This document shows positions 35,869-45,160 of a stretch of DNA of 64,000 bases, in pieces. Source of the stretch: Bacillus nakamurai (lineage in GTDB: Bacteria; Bacillota; Bacilli; Bacillales; Bacillaceae); assembly GCF_001584325.1 (NCBI RefSeq), contig NZ_LSAZ01000019.1, positions 1-64,000 of the forward strand. Reading direction: 5' to 3'. The notes under the pieces were generated by a model that had not been told where the DNA came from, ran no database searches, and saw only the letters and a program-made list of their open reading frames with translations. The position numbers and the translations under genes were made by a program. How positions within the stretch are numbered: the first letter of the stretch is position 1; every line of letters begins with the position of its first letter.

Positions 35869-36605
35869 AACTGCCAGTGAGCCGTAAAAAGGGAAGGATA
35901 AGTCAAAGTGCTTAATATGACGCATGTCAGCAGGGCAGAGGCCATGGTCGTAAAAACGATCAGCAATTGAAAGCGCACCGCCTGTATTGGGTCTGCGCCG
36001 GCCAAAATCTGTCCCGTCATCATGCCGGGAAGCTGGACGAGGCCTAAAGTTTTCTGGCTTTCAAGCGTCGGAATCATACTGAGCTTCATACTTGATGTTA
36101 AAATGTGCCGGATGGCCTGCTTAGGTGTTCCGCCGAGAGAAAGAATTAATTGAATCTCTTCTTTCCGCATTTCAGCCTCTGACCCTAGCCGATTTAAAAA
36201 CAAGCTCGACAGCACCATAGAATTTCCGATCACCATACCGCTTATCGGGATGACATATCGTGAGGTGAAAGGAATGATGTGAAGCGCCAATAAAATTCCC
36301 TGTGTTACAATTTCTACGATAGCCAGCGTCAGGAAAACACGCCAAAATGAGCCGATCCTCATTTTTTTTCGTTTCACGACATTTTGCGAGGCGGCAGTAA
36401 GCATGAGAAGCACCATTAACATGATAAACACCGGGTGATCGCCGTGAAAAATCAGCGACAGGATATAGCCGATAATCAAAAGCTGTATCACCGCCCTCAC
36501 GGTTGCGATGATCATATCCTTTTCTACGCCGGCTTTAAAAGATTTAGATAAAAATAAAGCAATGATGACAAAAACACTGGTAAATAAAAGAGAAAGATAA
36601 TCCAT
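35853..36605 (-). CDS. yjkA: iron export ABC permease (FetB family) YjkA
   Basis: This 250-residue integral membrane protein has about six or seven helices and is of the UPF0014/FetB family. Features are ISGMVIGNSMVLSSLFLNRL, SLGGTPKQAIRHILTSSMK and GLVQLPGMMTGQILAGADP. In E. coli the FetAB pair exports iron under oxidative stress. It lies 1 base downstream of the ATPase gene yjkB, forming a two-gene operon read leftward. Confidence 0.88.
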   Translation of the reverse strand: MDYLSLLFTSVFVIIALFLSKSFKAGVEKDMIIATVRAVIQLLIIGYILSLIFHGDHPVFIMLMVLLMLTAASQNVVKRKKMRIGSFWRVFLTLAIVEIVTQGILLALHIIPFTSRYVIPISGMVIGNSMVLSSLFLNRLGSEAEMRKEEIQLILSLGGTPKQAIRHILTSSMKLSMIPTLESQKTLGLVQLPGMMTGQILAGADPIQAVRFQLLIVFTTMASALLTCVILSTLTYPSLFTAHWQLKKIQ

Positions 36606-36606
36606 A

Positions 36607-37347
36607 TTATCGGCCGCTCCCTTGTAAAAGCGCTCTGGCCGCTTCGTGTTTCGGATCTTTAAAAAACGTTTTGGTGTCTGCAGTTTCTAAAAGCCGTCCT
36701 TCCGCCATAAACCATATTGTATCGGATATCCGTTCGGCTTGTTCAAGGTTATGGGTAATCCATAAGACGGTCAGTTTTTTTTGCTGATGCCATCTTGTAA
36801 TAAGTTTCTCAATCACGAGGACTGACGCCGGGTCTAAAGCGGACGTGATTTCATCAAGCAGCAAAATAGACGGCGGATTCGCAAGGGTTCTGGCTAATGA
36901 AAGCTTTTGCCGCTGCCCGCCTGACAATTCTTTTGCGTTTCGATCGAGCAGCTCGTGAGGAAGATCTGTAAAATCAGCAAGCTCTTCCGGTGTGTAAACC
37001 TGTGTCTGATGAAGTTTCTCAGCGAGCAGGAGATTGTCCCGAACCGTACCCTCTATAATAGGAGCGGACTGGAAAGCAAGCCCGGCCGTTTTTCTGAGCT
37101 CTTTGATATCCCAGCTCCTTACCTCTTTTCCGAATACAAGCACTTCGCCTTTATCCGGTGAATTCATAAGGTTGCACATCGACAGCAGCGTGCTTTTCCC
37201 TGAACCCGACGGCCCTATGATTGCCGTTATAGAGCCCTGCCGAATATGCCCGGTTACGTCGCGCAGTACGTCATAGCGGGTATCGTTTTGTTCGTAGCTT
37301 TTGTTGACTGACTGAAAAGAAATTGCGGGAATGTGTTCTTCATTCAT
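36607..37347 (-). CDS. yjkB: iron export ABC ATPase (FetA family) YjkB
   Basis: This 246-residue ATP-binding subunit has Walker A IIGPSGSGKSTLL, signature ELSGGQRQKLSLA, Walker B ILLLDEITSALDP and switch His WITHNLEQ. Its partner is the FetB-like permease YjkA. The gene is complete and co-directional with yjlA upstream but separated from it by a hairpin. Confidence 0.9.
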   Translation of the reverse strand: MNEEHIPAISFQSVNKSYEQNDTRYDVLRDVTGHIRQGSITAIIGPSGSGKSTLLSMCNLMNSPDKGEVLVFGKEVRSWDIKELRKTAGLAFQSAPIIEGTVRDNLLLAEKLHQTQVYTPEELADFTDLPHELLDRNAKELSGGQRQKLSLARTLANPPSILLLDEITSALDPASVLVIEKLITRWHQQKKLTVLWITHNLEQAERISDTIWFMAEGRLLETADTKTFFKDPKHEAARALLQGSGR

Positions 37348-37370
37348 GGAGTATTACACCTTTCGTAAGA

Positions 37371-37396
37371 GAGCCGTATTGGAACGGCTCTTTTAA
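37371..37396. terminator. hairpin between yjlA and yjkB
   Basis: A 7-bp perfect stem (GAGCCGT with ACGGCTC) around six bases lies directly behind the yjlA stop. Confidence 0.65.
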
Positions 37397-37400
37397 AAAA

Positions 37401-38384
37401 TTATGATCTTGTGAGATTTGCTGACGGTTTATCCGCCGTTTTCGGGCTTGGTTGATGGGAAGCGAAAGTATGCATCACCATCCCGGCAATAATAATGAAT
37501 AACCCGGCAAAAGAAAGAAGTGACGGGAAAGCTGCGGATAAAAAGACGATTTCGCCAATCAGAGCGAAAAGAACCTCGCCCGACTGCGTCGCTTCGACAG
37601 CGGCGAGCTTTTGCGGCTCGTTTCTTACCATATCTGTAGCCCGGAAAAATAAAACGGTCGCGATAATTCCTGAGCTGACAGCGACGATAAAGGATTGAAA
37701 CGTCTGGCCCGGAGCCGGAAGTCCGTCTGAATGCCATCCGAAAGCTGCGATTAACAGCCAGAAAGGAAGGCTTGCGAGCGTCATACCGAGCACGCGCTGA
37801 AACGTATCGAGTTTTCCTCCGAATTGTTCAAGCATTTTGCGATTGCCGAGAGGATAGGCAAAAGCGGCAATCACGACTGGCACAACACTGAATAAAAGTG
37901 TGCGGCCTGATAGTGAGCCAGCATGCTGAAGCTGAATCAGCCCGGCTCCGATCAAAATAATGACGGAAGTAACAAGTGAGATAAGCGGAATCTTTTGCCT
38001 GACAAGAATTGGGCCGGCGGATGAATCTTTTTTCTCATAGAAAAAGGGAGATAACAGCACTCCGGCGACAATCGTAATCTGCCACGTGCCGGCGATCAGC
38101 CAGCCGGGTCCGAAAGCTGCCGCAAAGGTAATCGGCGCGTAAAAAAGCACGAAACCGATAAAGCTCCACTTCAGCCAAAAAAACGGCTTGCTCCGCATTT
38201 CACGCCAAAGCGGCCCCCACTTCCCTTTTGCCGCTACAATCATAAATAAAAACGGAACCATAAAAATGAAGCGCAGGGAAGAGCTCCACATCCAGCTCCC
38301 GCCTGACAGCTCCATTGCCCTGTTTAAAATAAAAGTAACTGCAAAAAACAGAGATGACAAAATTCCGATTACAATTGCTTTCAC
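37401..38384 (-). CDS. yjlA: EamA/DMT-family multidrug resistance efflux-type transporter YjlA
   Basis: This 327-residue membrane protein has ten predicted helices in two EamA halves. AVEATQSGEVLFALIGEIVF near the end is the typical second-repeat helix pair. The C-terminus is a short charged cytoplasmic tail. The substrate is unknown. It is divergent from yjlB. Confidence 0.85.
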   Translation of the reverse strand: MKAIVIGILSSLFFAVTFILNRAMELSGGSWMWSSSLRFIFMVPFLFMIVAAKGKWGPLWREMRSKPFFWLKWSFIGFVLFYAPITFAAAFGPGWLIAGTWQITIVAGVLLSPFFYEKKDSSAGPILVRQKIPLISLVTSVIILIGAGLIQLQHAGSLSGRTLLFSVVPVVIAAFAYPLGNRKMLEQFGGKLDTFQRVLGMTLASLPFWLLIAAFGWHSDGLPAPGQTFQSFIVAVSSGIIATVLFFRATDMVRNEPQKLAAVEATQSGEVLFALIGEIVFLSAAFPSLLSFAGLFIIIAGMVMHTFASHQPSPKTADKPSANLTRS

Positions 38385-38516
38385 TAAAATCCCTCATTTT
38401 GACACATTATTTTTTATACTATACTATTCACCGGAATGCTTCGCAATGGAATATCAGAAAATAGCGTTTTAACGGATGAAGAAATGTGGAATACAAAATA
38501 GTACGGAGGTGATACC

Positions 38517-39014
38517 ATGCAGAAACAGGACATCCAAGCATTTTATTTTGAAGATGACGGCCGCATCCCGAACAACCCCGAGCTCCCGCTTGTGATTTAT
38601 AAAGGGATCTTCAAAGCTGATACGGTAAAGAAAGCGGAGACAACCCTCCGTCAAAATGACTGGTCAAACAGCTGGACGGGAGGCGTATTTCCTTATCATC
38701 ATTTTCACAGTACAACTCATGAAGTTCTTGTTGTGAGAAAAGGAAGCGCCGTTTTGAGATTCGGAGGCGAAAATGGAACCGATATCAGCGTTCAAGAGGG
38801 AGATGCTGCCGTCATTCCCGCCGGAATCGGCCATAAAAGAATATCCGAAAGTCCTGATTTTACGGTTATAGGCGCTTATCCCGGCGGCCGGGAGTATGAT
38901 ATAAAAACAGAAAAAAATGAAAGCACGGCGAAAGAAATCAGCCGCGTCCCGCTTCCGAAGCATGACCCTTTTACGGGAAATAGAGCGCCGCTTTTAGAGA
39001 TTTGGGACAAATGA
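38517..39014 (+). CDS. yjlB: cupin-domain protein YjlB
   Basis: This 165-residue single cupin has motif 1 as YHHFHSTTHEVLVVRKG, with metal-ligand histidines and glutamate, and motif 2 as GDAAVIPAGIGHKRI. The strong ribosome-binding site GGAGGTG precedes the ATG. Substrate unknown. In B. subtilis it precedes yjlC-ndh but has its own control. Confidence 0.85.
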   Translation: MQKQDIQAFYFEDDGRIPNNPELPLVIYKGIFKADTVKKAETTLRQNDWSNSWTGGVFPYHHFHSTTHEVLVVRKGSAVLRFGGENGTDISVQEGDAAVIPAGIGHKRISESPDFTVIGAYPGGREYDIKTEKNESTAKEISRVPLPKHDPFTGNRAPLLEIWDK

Positions 39015-39166
39015 CAGGAGAAAAGCGGATTGCCTGTAAAAAAATAGTGTCAAAGAAACGTTATAACACTGCCTCCATATAAATAATTTCATAAACGAAA
39101 CAATTCACGTTCAAATTTTGTTCAAAAAGTGTTATCATGTAGAAGTAAATCAAATTGGGGTTTTTT

Positions 39167-39256
39167 ATGTTTGCTATTTTCAGAGAGGAAAAAGGAATTT
39201 TGACTTATTCAATTGTTTTTGTTGATATAAAAATAATACTGAATATGGCAAAGTGA
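39167..39256 (+). CDS. possible 29-codon leader ORF upstream of yjlC
   Basis: An ATG with GGGG six bases upstream opens MFAIFREEKGILTYSIVFVD and ends nine codons later. It lies in the 385-base stretch between yjlB and yjlC that otherwise holds a Rex-type site and a hairpin. Whether it is translated is not clear. Confidence 0.2.
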   Translation: MFAIFREEKGILTYSIVFVDIKIILNMAK

Positions 39257-39291
39257 AAAACTGGGTAGTAAACATTTATTTTTGTAAATGA

Positions 39292-39309
39292 TTGTGCATG
39301 AATTCACAA
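39292..39309 (+). promoter_or_regulatory. Rex-type operator upstream of yjlC-ndh
   Basis: TTGTGCATGAATTCACAA fits the Rex consensus TTGTGAA-N4-TTCACAA with one mismatch in the left arm. Rex senses the NADH/NAD+ ratio and is known to repress yjlC-ndh in B. subtilis, so the site fits the downstream genes. A second dyad (TTCATGC with GCATGAA, about 39318-39338) follows and may shape the leader RNA. Confidence 0.8.
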
Positions 39310-39399
39310 TCCTGTTTTTTCATGCTTTCTGCATGAAATGGGGAAGGCTACCCTTTCCAAAAAAATCAGCATACTGCTTATAGTAAAGGAGAATCGGAT

Positions 39400-39816
39400 A
39401 TGCCAGAAACAATCGATCAAACAAATGAATCTGTCAGCCAAGGCCAACGCGATCTCATTGATCAGCTGTTAAAACCGGAAGTTCAAGAATCACTGACTGC
39501 TTTAGTAGATCAGCTTCCAAAACTGACTGAGTTAGTTAATATTTTAACGAAGTCTTACGACTTTGCACAGTCTGTAGCGACAGACGAAGTATTGAAGAGC
39601 GATACAGTGGGTGCGCTTACAGAAATTCTTGAGCCTGTGAAAGAAACAGCGAAAGAAGTGGCTGCTACTGCGATCGAAGCAAAAGACCGCGCGGATGCAA
39701 GCAATGAAGTGATCGGAATTTTCGGCCTGCTTAAAATGCTGAAAGACCCGCAAGCGCAAAAGCTTTTCCGTTTTGCTCAAAGCTACCTGCAAATCATGTC
39801 TGAAAAACAAAAATAA
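39400..39816 (+). CDS. yjlC: DUF1641 protein YjlC
   Basis: This 138-residue helical protein (QESLTALVDQLPKLTELVNI, then GIFGLLKMLKDPQAQKLFRF) is of DUF1641. It is encoded 42 bases before ndh and co-transcribed with it. The paralogue yjgD accompanies yjgC, so DUF1641 proteins appear twice in this window beside redox enzymes. Confidence 0.88.
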   Translation: MPETIDQTNESVSQGQRDLIDQLLKPEVQESLTALVDQLPKLTELVNILTKSYDFAQSVATDEVLKSDTVGALTEILEPVKETAKEVAATAIEAKDRADASNEVIGIFGLLKMLKDPQAQKLFRFAQSYLQIMSEKQK

Positions 39817-39858
39817 TCAACTACTGCAAAAATTGATATAAAGGACGGAGGATACACG

Positions 39859-41037
39859 ATGTCAAAACATATTGTCATTTTAGGCGCTGGTTACGGCGGA
39901 ATTCTTTCTGCTCTGACCGTTCGCAAACATTACAGTAAAGATGAAGCACGCGTTACTGTTGTGAACAAATACCCGACTCACCAAATCATTACGGAATTGC
40001 ACCGTCTTGCAGCCGGAAACGTGTCTGAACAAGCGGTTGCTATGCCGCTTGAAAAACTTTTAAAAGGTAAGGACGTTGATCTTAAAATCGCGGAAGTCAG
40101 CTCTTTCTCAGTTGATAAGAAAGAAGTGGCGCTTAATGACGGTTCTAAATTAACATATGACGCTCTTGTTGTCGGTCTTGGTTCAGTTACGGCTTATTTC
40201 GGCATCCCTGGCCTCGAAGAAAACAGCATGGTGCTGAAATCTGCGGCTGATGCCAATAAAATCTACAATCACGTGGAAGACCGTGTGCGTGAGTACTCTA
40301 AAACGAAAAACGAAGCTGATGCAACAATTCTTATCGGCGGCGGCGGTTTAACAGGCGTTGAGCTTGTCGGTGAGCTTGCTGACATCATGCCGAATCTTAC
40401 GAAAAAATACGGCGTAGACCCGAAAGAAATCAAACTGAAATTGGTTGAGGCAGGTCCGAAAATCCTTCCTGTTCTTCCGGATGATCTTATCGAACGCGCG
40501 ACAACAAGCCTTGAAAAACGCGGCGTTGAGTTCTTAACAGGTCTTCCTGTTACAAATGTAGAAGGAAACGTAATTGATCTGAAAGACGGATCAAAAGTCG
40601 TTGCTAACACGTTTGTCTGGACAGGCGGCGTACAAGGAAACCCATTAGTCGGCGAATCAGGTCTTGAAGTGAACCGCGGACGCGCGACAGTTAACGATTT
40701 CTTGCAGTCCACTTCTCATGAAGATGTATTCGTTGCCGGAGACAGTGCGGTATACTTCGCACCGGACGGCCGTCCGTACCCGCCGACAGCGCAAATCGCT
40801 TGGCAAATGGGTGAGCTGATCGGTTACAATCTATTCGCTTACTTAGAAGGAAAAACGCTTGAAACATTCAAGCCTGTAAACTCTGGTACGCTTGCAAGCC
40901 TCGGCCGTAAAGACGCTGTTGCCATCATCGGAGCGAACTCTACTCCGCTGAAAGGCCTTCCTGCATCTTTAATGAAAGAAGCTAGTAACGTACGTTACTT
41001 ATCACATATTAAAGGGTTATTCAGCCTCGCTTACTAA
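39859..41037 (+). CDS. ndh: type II NADH:quinone dehydrogenase
   Basis: This 392-residue membrane-associated flavoprotein passes electrons from NADH to menaquinone without proton pumping. The FAD motif is VILGAGYGGILSAL. The NADH motif is ILIGGGGLTGVELVGELAD. The second FAD contact is DVFVAGDSAVYF, followed by YPPTAQIAWQMG, a quinone-site region. The C-terminal GLPASLMKEASNVRYLSHIK is amphipathic for membrane contact. GGACGGAGG precedes the ATG. Expression is probably set by Rex. It is complete, unlike several neighbouring genes. Confidence 0.95.
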   Translation: MSKHIVILGAGYGGILSALTVRKHYSKDEARVTVVNKYPTHQIITELHRLAAGNVSEQAVAMPLEKLLKGKDVDLKIAEVSSFSVDKKEVALNDGSKLTYDALVVGLGSVTAYFGIPGLEENSMVLKSAADANKIYNHVEDRVREYSKTKNEADATILIGGGGLTGVELVGELADIMPNLTKKYGVDPKEIKLKLVEAGPKILPVLPDDLIERATTSLEKRGVEFLTGLPVTNVEGNVIDLKDGSKVVANTFVWTGGVQGNPLVGESGLEVNRGRATVNDFLQSTSHEDVFVAGDSAVYFAPDGRPYPPTAQIAWQMGELIGYNLFAYLEGKTLETFKPVNSGTLASLGRKDAVAIIGANSTPLKGLPASLMKEASNVRYLSHIKGLFSLAY

Positions 41038-41056
41038 TCCTTTAATTGTTTGAAAG

Positions 41057-41110
41057 GCATTGCCCGGCGCTCTGAATTTAGAGCCTGCCGGCAATGTCTT
41101 TTTCTTTTTG
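41057..41110 (+). terminator. terminator of yjlC-ndh
   Basis: A long interrupted stem (GCATTGCCCGGC region with GCCGGCAATG, inner GCTCT with AGAGC) is followed by CTTTTTCTTTTT. Confidence 0.85.
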
Positions 41111-41198
41111 CGGAATATAATCTGTTTCATTATTTTGAAAAATTAAACAAAAATGATTGATATATGAAAATGAGAAAGCTAAAATAAAAAAGAATCAT

Positions 41199-41216
41199 AA
41201 TGTTAACGTTAACATT
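41199..41216 (+). promoter_or_regulatory. perfect operator palindrome (cre/ExuR) before uxaC
   Basis: AATGTTAACGTTAACATT is an exact 18-bp palindrome just upstream of uxaC. ATGTTAACGTTAACAT fits every position of the Bacillus cre consensus for CcpA, and it also fits what one expects for the LacI-family regulator ExuR encoded at 44087. Which protein uses it cannot be told from sequence. Confidence 0.75.
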
Positions 41217-41234
41217 TTAAGAAAGGATGAGATG

Positions 41235-42615
41235 ATGAAAGCTTTTATGGGTGACGATTTTTTACTGGATAATGAAAGCGCTGTCAAACTGTACCGAGAA
41301 CATGCGGAAGGAATGCCGATTATTGATTATCACTGTCACTTAAGCCCTAAGGAAATCTATGAAAATAAAACATTCGCCACGATTACGGAGGCATGGCTTT
41401 ACGGTGATCACTATAAGTGGCGCATCATGAGGGCAAATGGCGTTGAGGAACGCTGCTTTACCGGAAACGCTTCAGATGAAGAGAAGTTTACGGCTTGGGC
41501 AAAAACAGTGCCGATGGCAATAGGAAACCCGCTGTACAGCTGGACTCATTTAGAGCTGCAGCGCTTCTTTGGCATTCATGACGTGCTGAATGAAAAAACA
41601 GCCCCCTCCATTTGGAAAAAAACGAATGACTTGCTGCAAGAAGAAGGTTTTGGCGTACGGGACCTCATTTTAAAATCGAATGTAAAAGTCATTTGCACAA
41701 CGGATGATCCTGTTGATTCGCTTGAATATCACAGCCTGATAAAAGAAAGCGATTTCCCCGTGAAAGTTTTACCGGGGTTCCGCCCGGGCTCGAGATCAGC
41801 CGGCCGGGTTTTGCCGAGTGGGTTCAGGCGCTTGAGGAGCTGCGGGGATCTCCATCACTTCCTATAAAACGTTTTTGGAAGCGTTAGAATCACGTGTGCG
41901 CTTTTTCCATGCTGGAAGGGTGTCTGATCACGCCTTAGATCAAATGGTATATGCCGAAACGACAGAAGATGAAGCGGCAGGCATTTTTGCAGCCGGATTA
42001 AGCGGAAGGCGCGTGCCTTTTGAAGACGAAAAGAAGTTAACATGGACACTGCAATTTCTTTGCGGCCTCTACGCTGAACTGGACTGGGCGATGCAGTTTC
42101 ATATCAACGCATTAAGAAACACAAATACGGGAATGCTCAACACCCTCGGCCCTGACACAGGTTATGACTCGATAAATGATGAACATATCGCAAAACCTCT
42201 GGCACAGCTTCTAAACTCCGCAGAAATGAAACAGCAATTGCCGAAAACCATTTTATATTCACTGAATCCTAACGATAACTATATTATTGCCAGCATGATG
42301 AACAGCTTTCAGGATGGAAAAACGCCGGGGAAAATTCAATTCGGGACAGCATGGTGGTTTAATGATACGAAGGACGGAATGCTTCAACAAATACAAGCGT
42401 TGTCAAACACAGGGCTTTTCAGCCGTTTTATCGGCATGCTGACTGACTCAAGAAGTTTTTTATCCTATACACGCCATGAATACTTCAGGCGGATTGTCTG
42501 CAGCCTGATCGGCACATGGACAGAGAATGGGGAAGCGCCGTATGATATGGAGCTTTTAGGGGGGATTGTCGAGGGAATTTGCTACCGGAATGCGCAGGAA
42601 TATTTCCGTTTTTAA
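41235..42615 (+). pseudogene. uxaC: glucuronate isomerase UxaC, two frameshifts
   Basis: This is the first enzyme of hexuronate breakdown (glucuronate/galacturonate to fructuronate/tagaturonate). The start at 41235 has GAAAGGA before it. The N-terminal half is sound (DYHCHLSPKEIYENKTFATI with the metal-site HCH). At about 41785-41791 one base is short. The frame GFAEWVQALEELRG follows briefly, and at about 41843-41847 another G is missing before GISITSYKTFLEALESRVRF, which then runs to the normal end at 42615. The product would be about 460 residues against about 473 usual, and the enzyme is not made as the sequence stands. Confidence 0.9.
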
Positions 42616-42637
42616 AATTTACCCAAAGAGGTGACGT

Positions 42638-44018
42638 ATGAATAATGTGCCTGTCGTTACAGCATCACCCGCGGAGGTGAAAGGAGTTAAGCTGAGCCTG
42701 AAGGAAAAAGTGTCCTACGGTTTCGGTGATTTCGGAAACGGATTTATGTTTGACCTCGGACAAATATATTTGCTGAAATTTTTCACTGATGTTGCAGGCA
42801 TCCCGGCAGCCTTCGCCGGCAGTATATTTTTAGTCAGCAAGCTGTTCGCGGCTGTGACTGATCCGATTGTCGGCTCGGCTATCGATTACAGAAAACATAT
42901 CGGGCCGAGGGGGAAGTTCAGGCCGTACTTGTTATTCGGAAGTATTGTTCTTGCGATCTTAACCGTATTGATTTTTGTGTCACCGGATGTGTCAGTCACG
43001 TGGAAGCTCGTCTATGCTTATGCATCCTACATGCTTTGGGGTGTCGCTTATTCATTCGTCAACATTTCGTACGGATCACTTGGCGCCGCCCACACAGGAT
43101 GCGGAGGACAGAACCGCGCTTTCCGCATTTCGTCAGATCGGATCGCTTGGGGCGCTATTGATTACGAGTGTCATCGTTATACCGATCCTCGTTCAATTTG
43201 ATAACGTACACATCGGTTACCCTGCCGTCATGGGAATGATGGCCGTCATCGGGATCGCAGGGTTTATGATCTGCTATCGGAATTGTAAAGAAAGAATCAC
43301 CGTCCGTGAAGCCCCGAAAGAAAAGCTGTCTGCCGGGTCGGTTCTAAAAAGCTTTATCGGCAATAAACCTTTATTGACAGTGGTTTTCATGACGATTTTT
43401 TCGATATCGGCATATTACATTAAATCAGCAATGCTTGTGTATTTCGCACAGTACAATCTTCACGACGCACAGCTCATGTCCTATACGAGTTTTATTATTA
43501 TCGGTTCTTCATTTTTAGGCGTTCTGTTTCTGCCTAAGCTTGTCAAGCGGTTTGGAAAAAAGCAAACGGTGATGATCGGTTTTGCCGTCAGTGCGGCAGC
43601 TGATGCAGTGAATTTCTGTCTGCCGGCAAATGTATACGTGTTTACGGTTTTAGCGAGCATTGCTTTTATCGGCATCAGCATTCTGAACGGCATCACGTGG
43701 GCGCTTGTGTCGGATATTATTGATTACGGCGAATGGAAAACGGGCGAGCGGAAGAAGCCACCACCTATTCGCTGTTTAATTTCTCAAGAAAGCTTGCCCA
43801 ATCTTTGTCCGGTTTTCTTTCCGGTGTTGGGCTGAGCTTAATCGGCTACATCCCAAATGTCTCCCAAACAGCCGGCACATTAATAGGGATAAAGGGTCTG
43901 CTGCTTTTATATCCTACTGTGCGGCATGCTGATCATCGGTTTCATGTACAAACTGACAGACAAACAGCACGCAGAACTCGTTCAGGAGTTAAACAGTGCC
44001 AAACCTCATCATTTGTGA
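42638..44018 (+). pseudogene. yjmB: GPH-family sugar transporter YjmB, three frameshifts
   Basis: This glycoside-pentoside-hexuronide:cation symporter is probably for hexuronides or their oligomers. The opening KEKVSYGFGDFGNGFMFDLG and following helices are intact. Frame changes occur at about 43081-43092 (between NISYGSLG and TQDAEDRTALSAFRQIGSLG), about 43741-43750 (before TTYSLFNFSRKLAQSLSGFL) and about 43915-43922 (before IIGFMYKLTDKQHAELVQEL). The last piece ends at 44018. It lies 22 bases after uxaC in one operon. Confidence 0.88.
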
Positions 44019-44086
44019 TTTTATGGGCCCTCCATTAATGGTACAATAGAAATAAATGTCAGGTGACAATGGAGAAAGGAAAACCG

Positions 44087-45085
44087 ATGGTAACCATAAA
44101 AGATATCGCAAAACTAGCCAACGTATCCCACACCACCGTTTCCCGGGCGCTGAACGGCAGCCCTTACATTAAAGAGCATACAAAACAGAAAATACTAAAG
44201 CTCGCTGCACAGCTGAATTATACACCCAATGTAAATGCGAAAAGCCTTGCCATGCAAAAATCTCATACGATCGGACTGTTTTTTACAAGCATTACAAACG
44301 GAACTTCACACAGCTTCTTTTCCGACACCATAAAAGGGGTAAACCGCGCCATCAGCGAGGAATATAATTTATTCGTCCGCGGCATCGATGATCTGAAAAG
44401 CTATGACACTATCAGCCGAATGAGATATGACGGCATCATTTTAATGAGCCAAAGCGATACTGATAATTCATTTATTTATCATATCCGCGAAAAAAACATT
44501 CCGCTCGTAGTACTGAACAGAGATATTGACGACAGGAGCATCACCAATATCTTATCAAACGATAAAGAAGGCTCTATGCAGGCCGTTGACTGCCTGATCG
44601 AAAATGGCCACAGAGACATCGCCATTATTGAAGGAAAGGAAGGATTTAAATCGTCCCAGCAGCGAAAAGAAGGCTACTTGTCATCGCTGATCCGTCATCA
44701 TGTTCCGATCAAGCAGGAATACAGTGTAAAAGGGCATTATGATATGAAAAGCGGCTATCAGGCGATGGAAAAGCTAATGTCTCTTCAATTCCCTCCTACC
44801 GCTGTCTTTTGTTCAAATGATGACATGGCCATCGGGGCGATGAATGCGGTTTTTGCCAAAGGGATGCAGGTTCCCGGAGACATATCGGTCATCGGGTTTG
44901 ATGACATTGGCATTTCTCAATACATGACACCAAGGCTTTCAACAGTAAAGCGGCCTGTTGAAAAAATCAGCAAACTCGGCGCCGAGAAGATTTTAGCGCT
45001 TATCGCTGATCCGTGCACGGCAGCGGAAAAAATCTATGAAAATACCGAGGTTATGATAAGGGATTCTGTTAAAAAACTTGAGTAA
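44087..45085 (+). CDS. exuR: LacI-family hexuronate regulator ExuR
   Basis: This 332-residue repressor has an N-terminal HTH (TIKDIAKLANVSHTTVSRAL) and hinge (YTPNVNAKSLA). A periplasmic-binding-protein-like effector domain follows, ending near GFDDIGISQYMTPRLSTVKR. GAGAAAGGA precedes the ATG at 44087. In B. subtilis, ExuR represses the uxaC operon. Unlike the genes on both sides it is intact. The genes yjmC, yjmD, uxuA, yjmF and exuT that lie between yjmB and exuR in strain 168 are absent here. Confidence 0.92.
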   Translation: MVTIKDIAKLANVSHTTVSRALNGSPYIKEHTKQKILKLAAQLNYTPNVNAKSLAMQKSHTIGLFFTSITNGTSHSFFSDTIKGVNRAISEEYNLFVRGIDDLKSYDTISRMRYDGIILMSQSDTDNSFIYHIREKNIPLVVLNRDIDDRSITNILSNDKEGSMQAVDCLIENGHRDIAIIEGKEGFKSSQQRKEGYLSSLIRHHVPIKQEYSVKGHYDMKSGYQAMEKLMSLQFPPTAVFCSNDDMAIGAMNAVFAKGMQVPGDISVIGFDDIGISQYMTPRLSTVKRPVEKISKLGAEKILALIADPCTAAEKIYENTEVMIRDSVKKLE

Positions 45086-45123
45086 TGACCCGTTTGGAGA
45101 TACCCGGTTTTCCATGCTGAAAA

Positions 45124-45139
45124 TTGTTAACGTGTGCAT
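45124..45139 (+). promoter_or_regulatory. degenerate operator half-palindrome before uxaB
   Basis: TTGTTAACGTGTGCAT shares the TGTTAACG half with the perfect palindrome at 41199 and a weaker right half. It lies 22 bases before the uxaB start and may be a second ExuR/CcpA site. Confidence 0.4.
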
Positions 45140-45160
45140 AATGAGAAGGAGGCGAACAGC

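Noticed and set aside
40269-40712. Minus-strand frame inside ndh
   Set aside because: It is a shadow of the nucleotide-binding region of ndh, without start signals.
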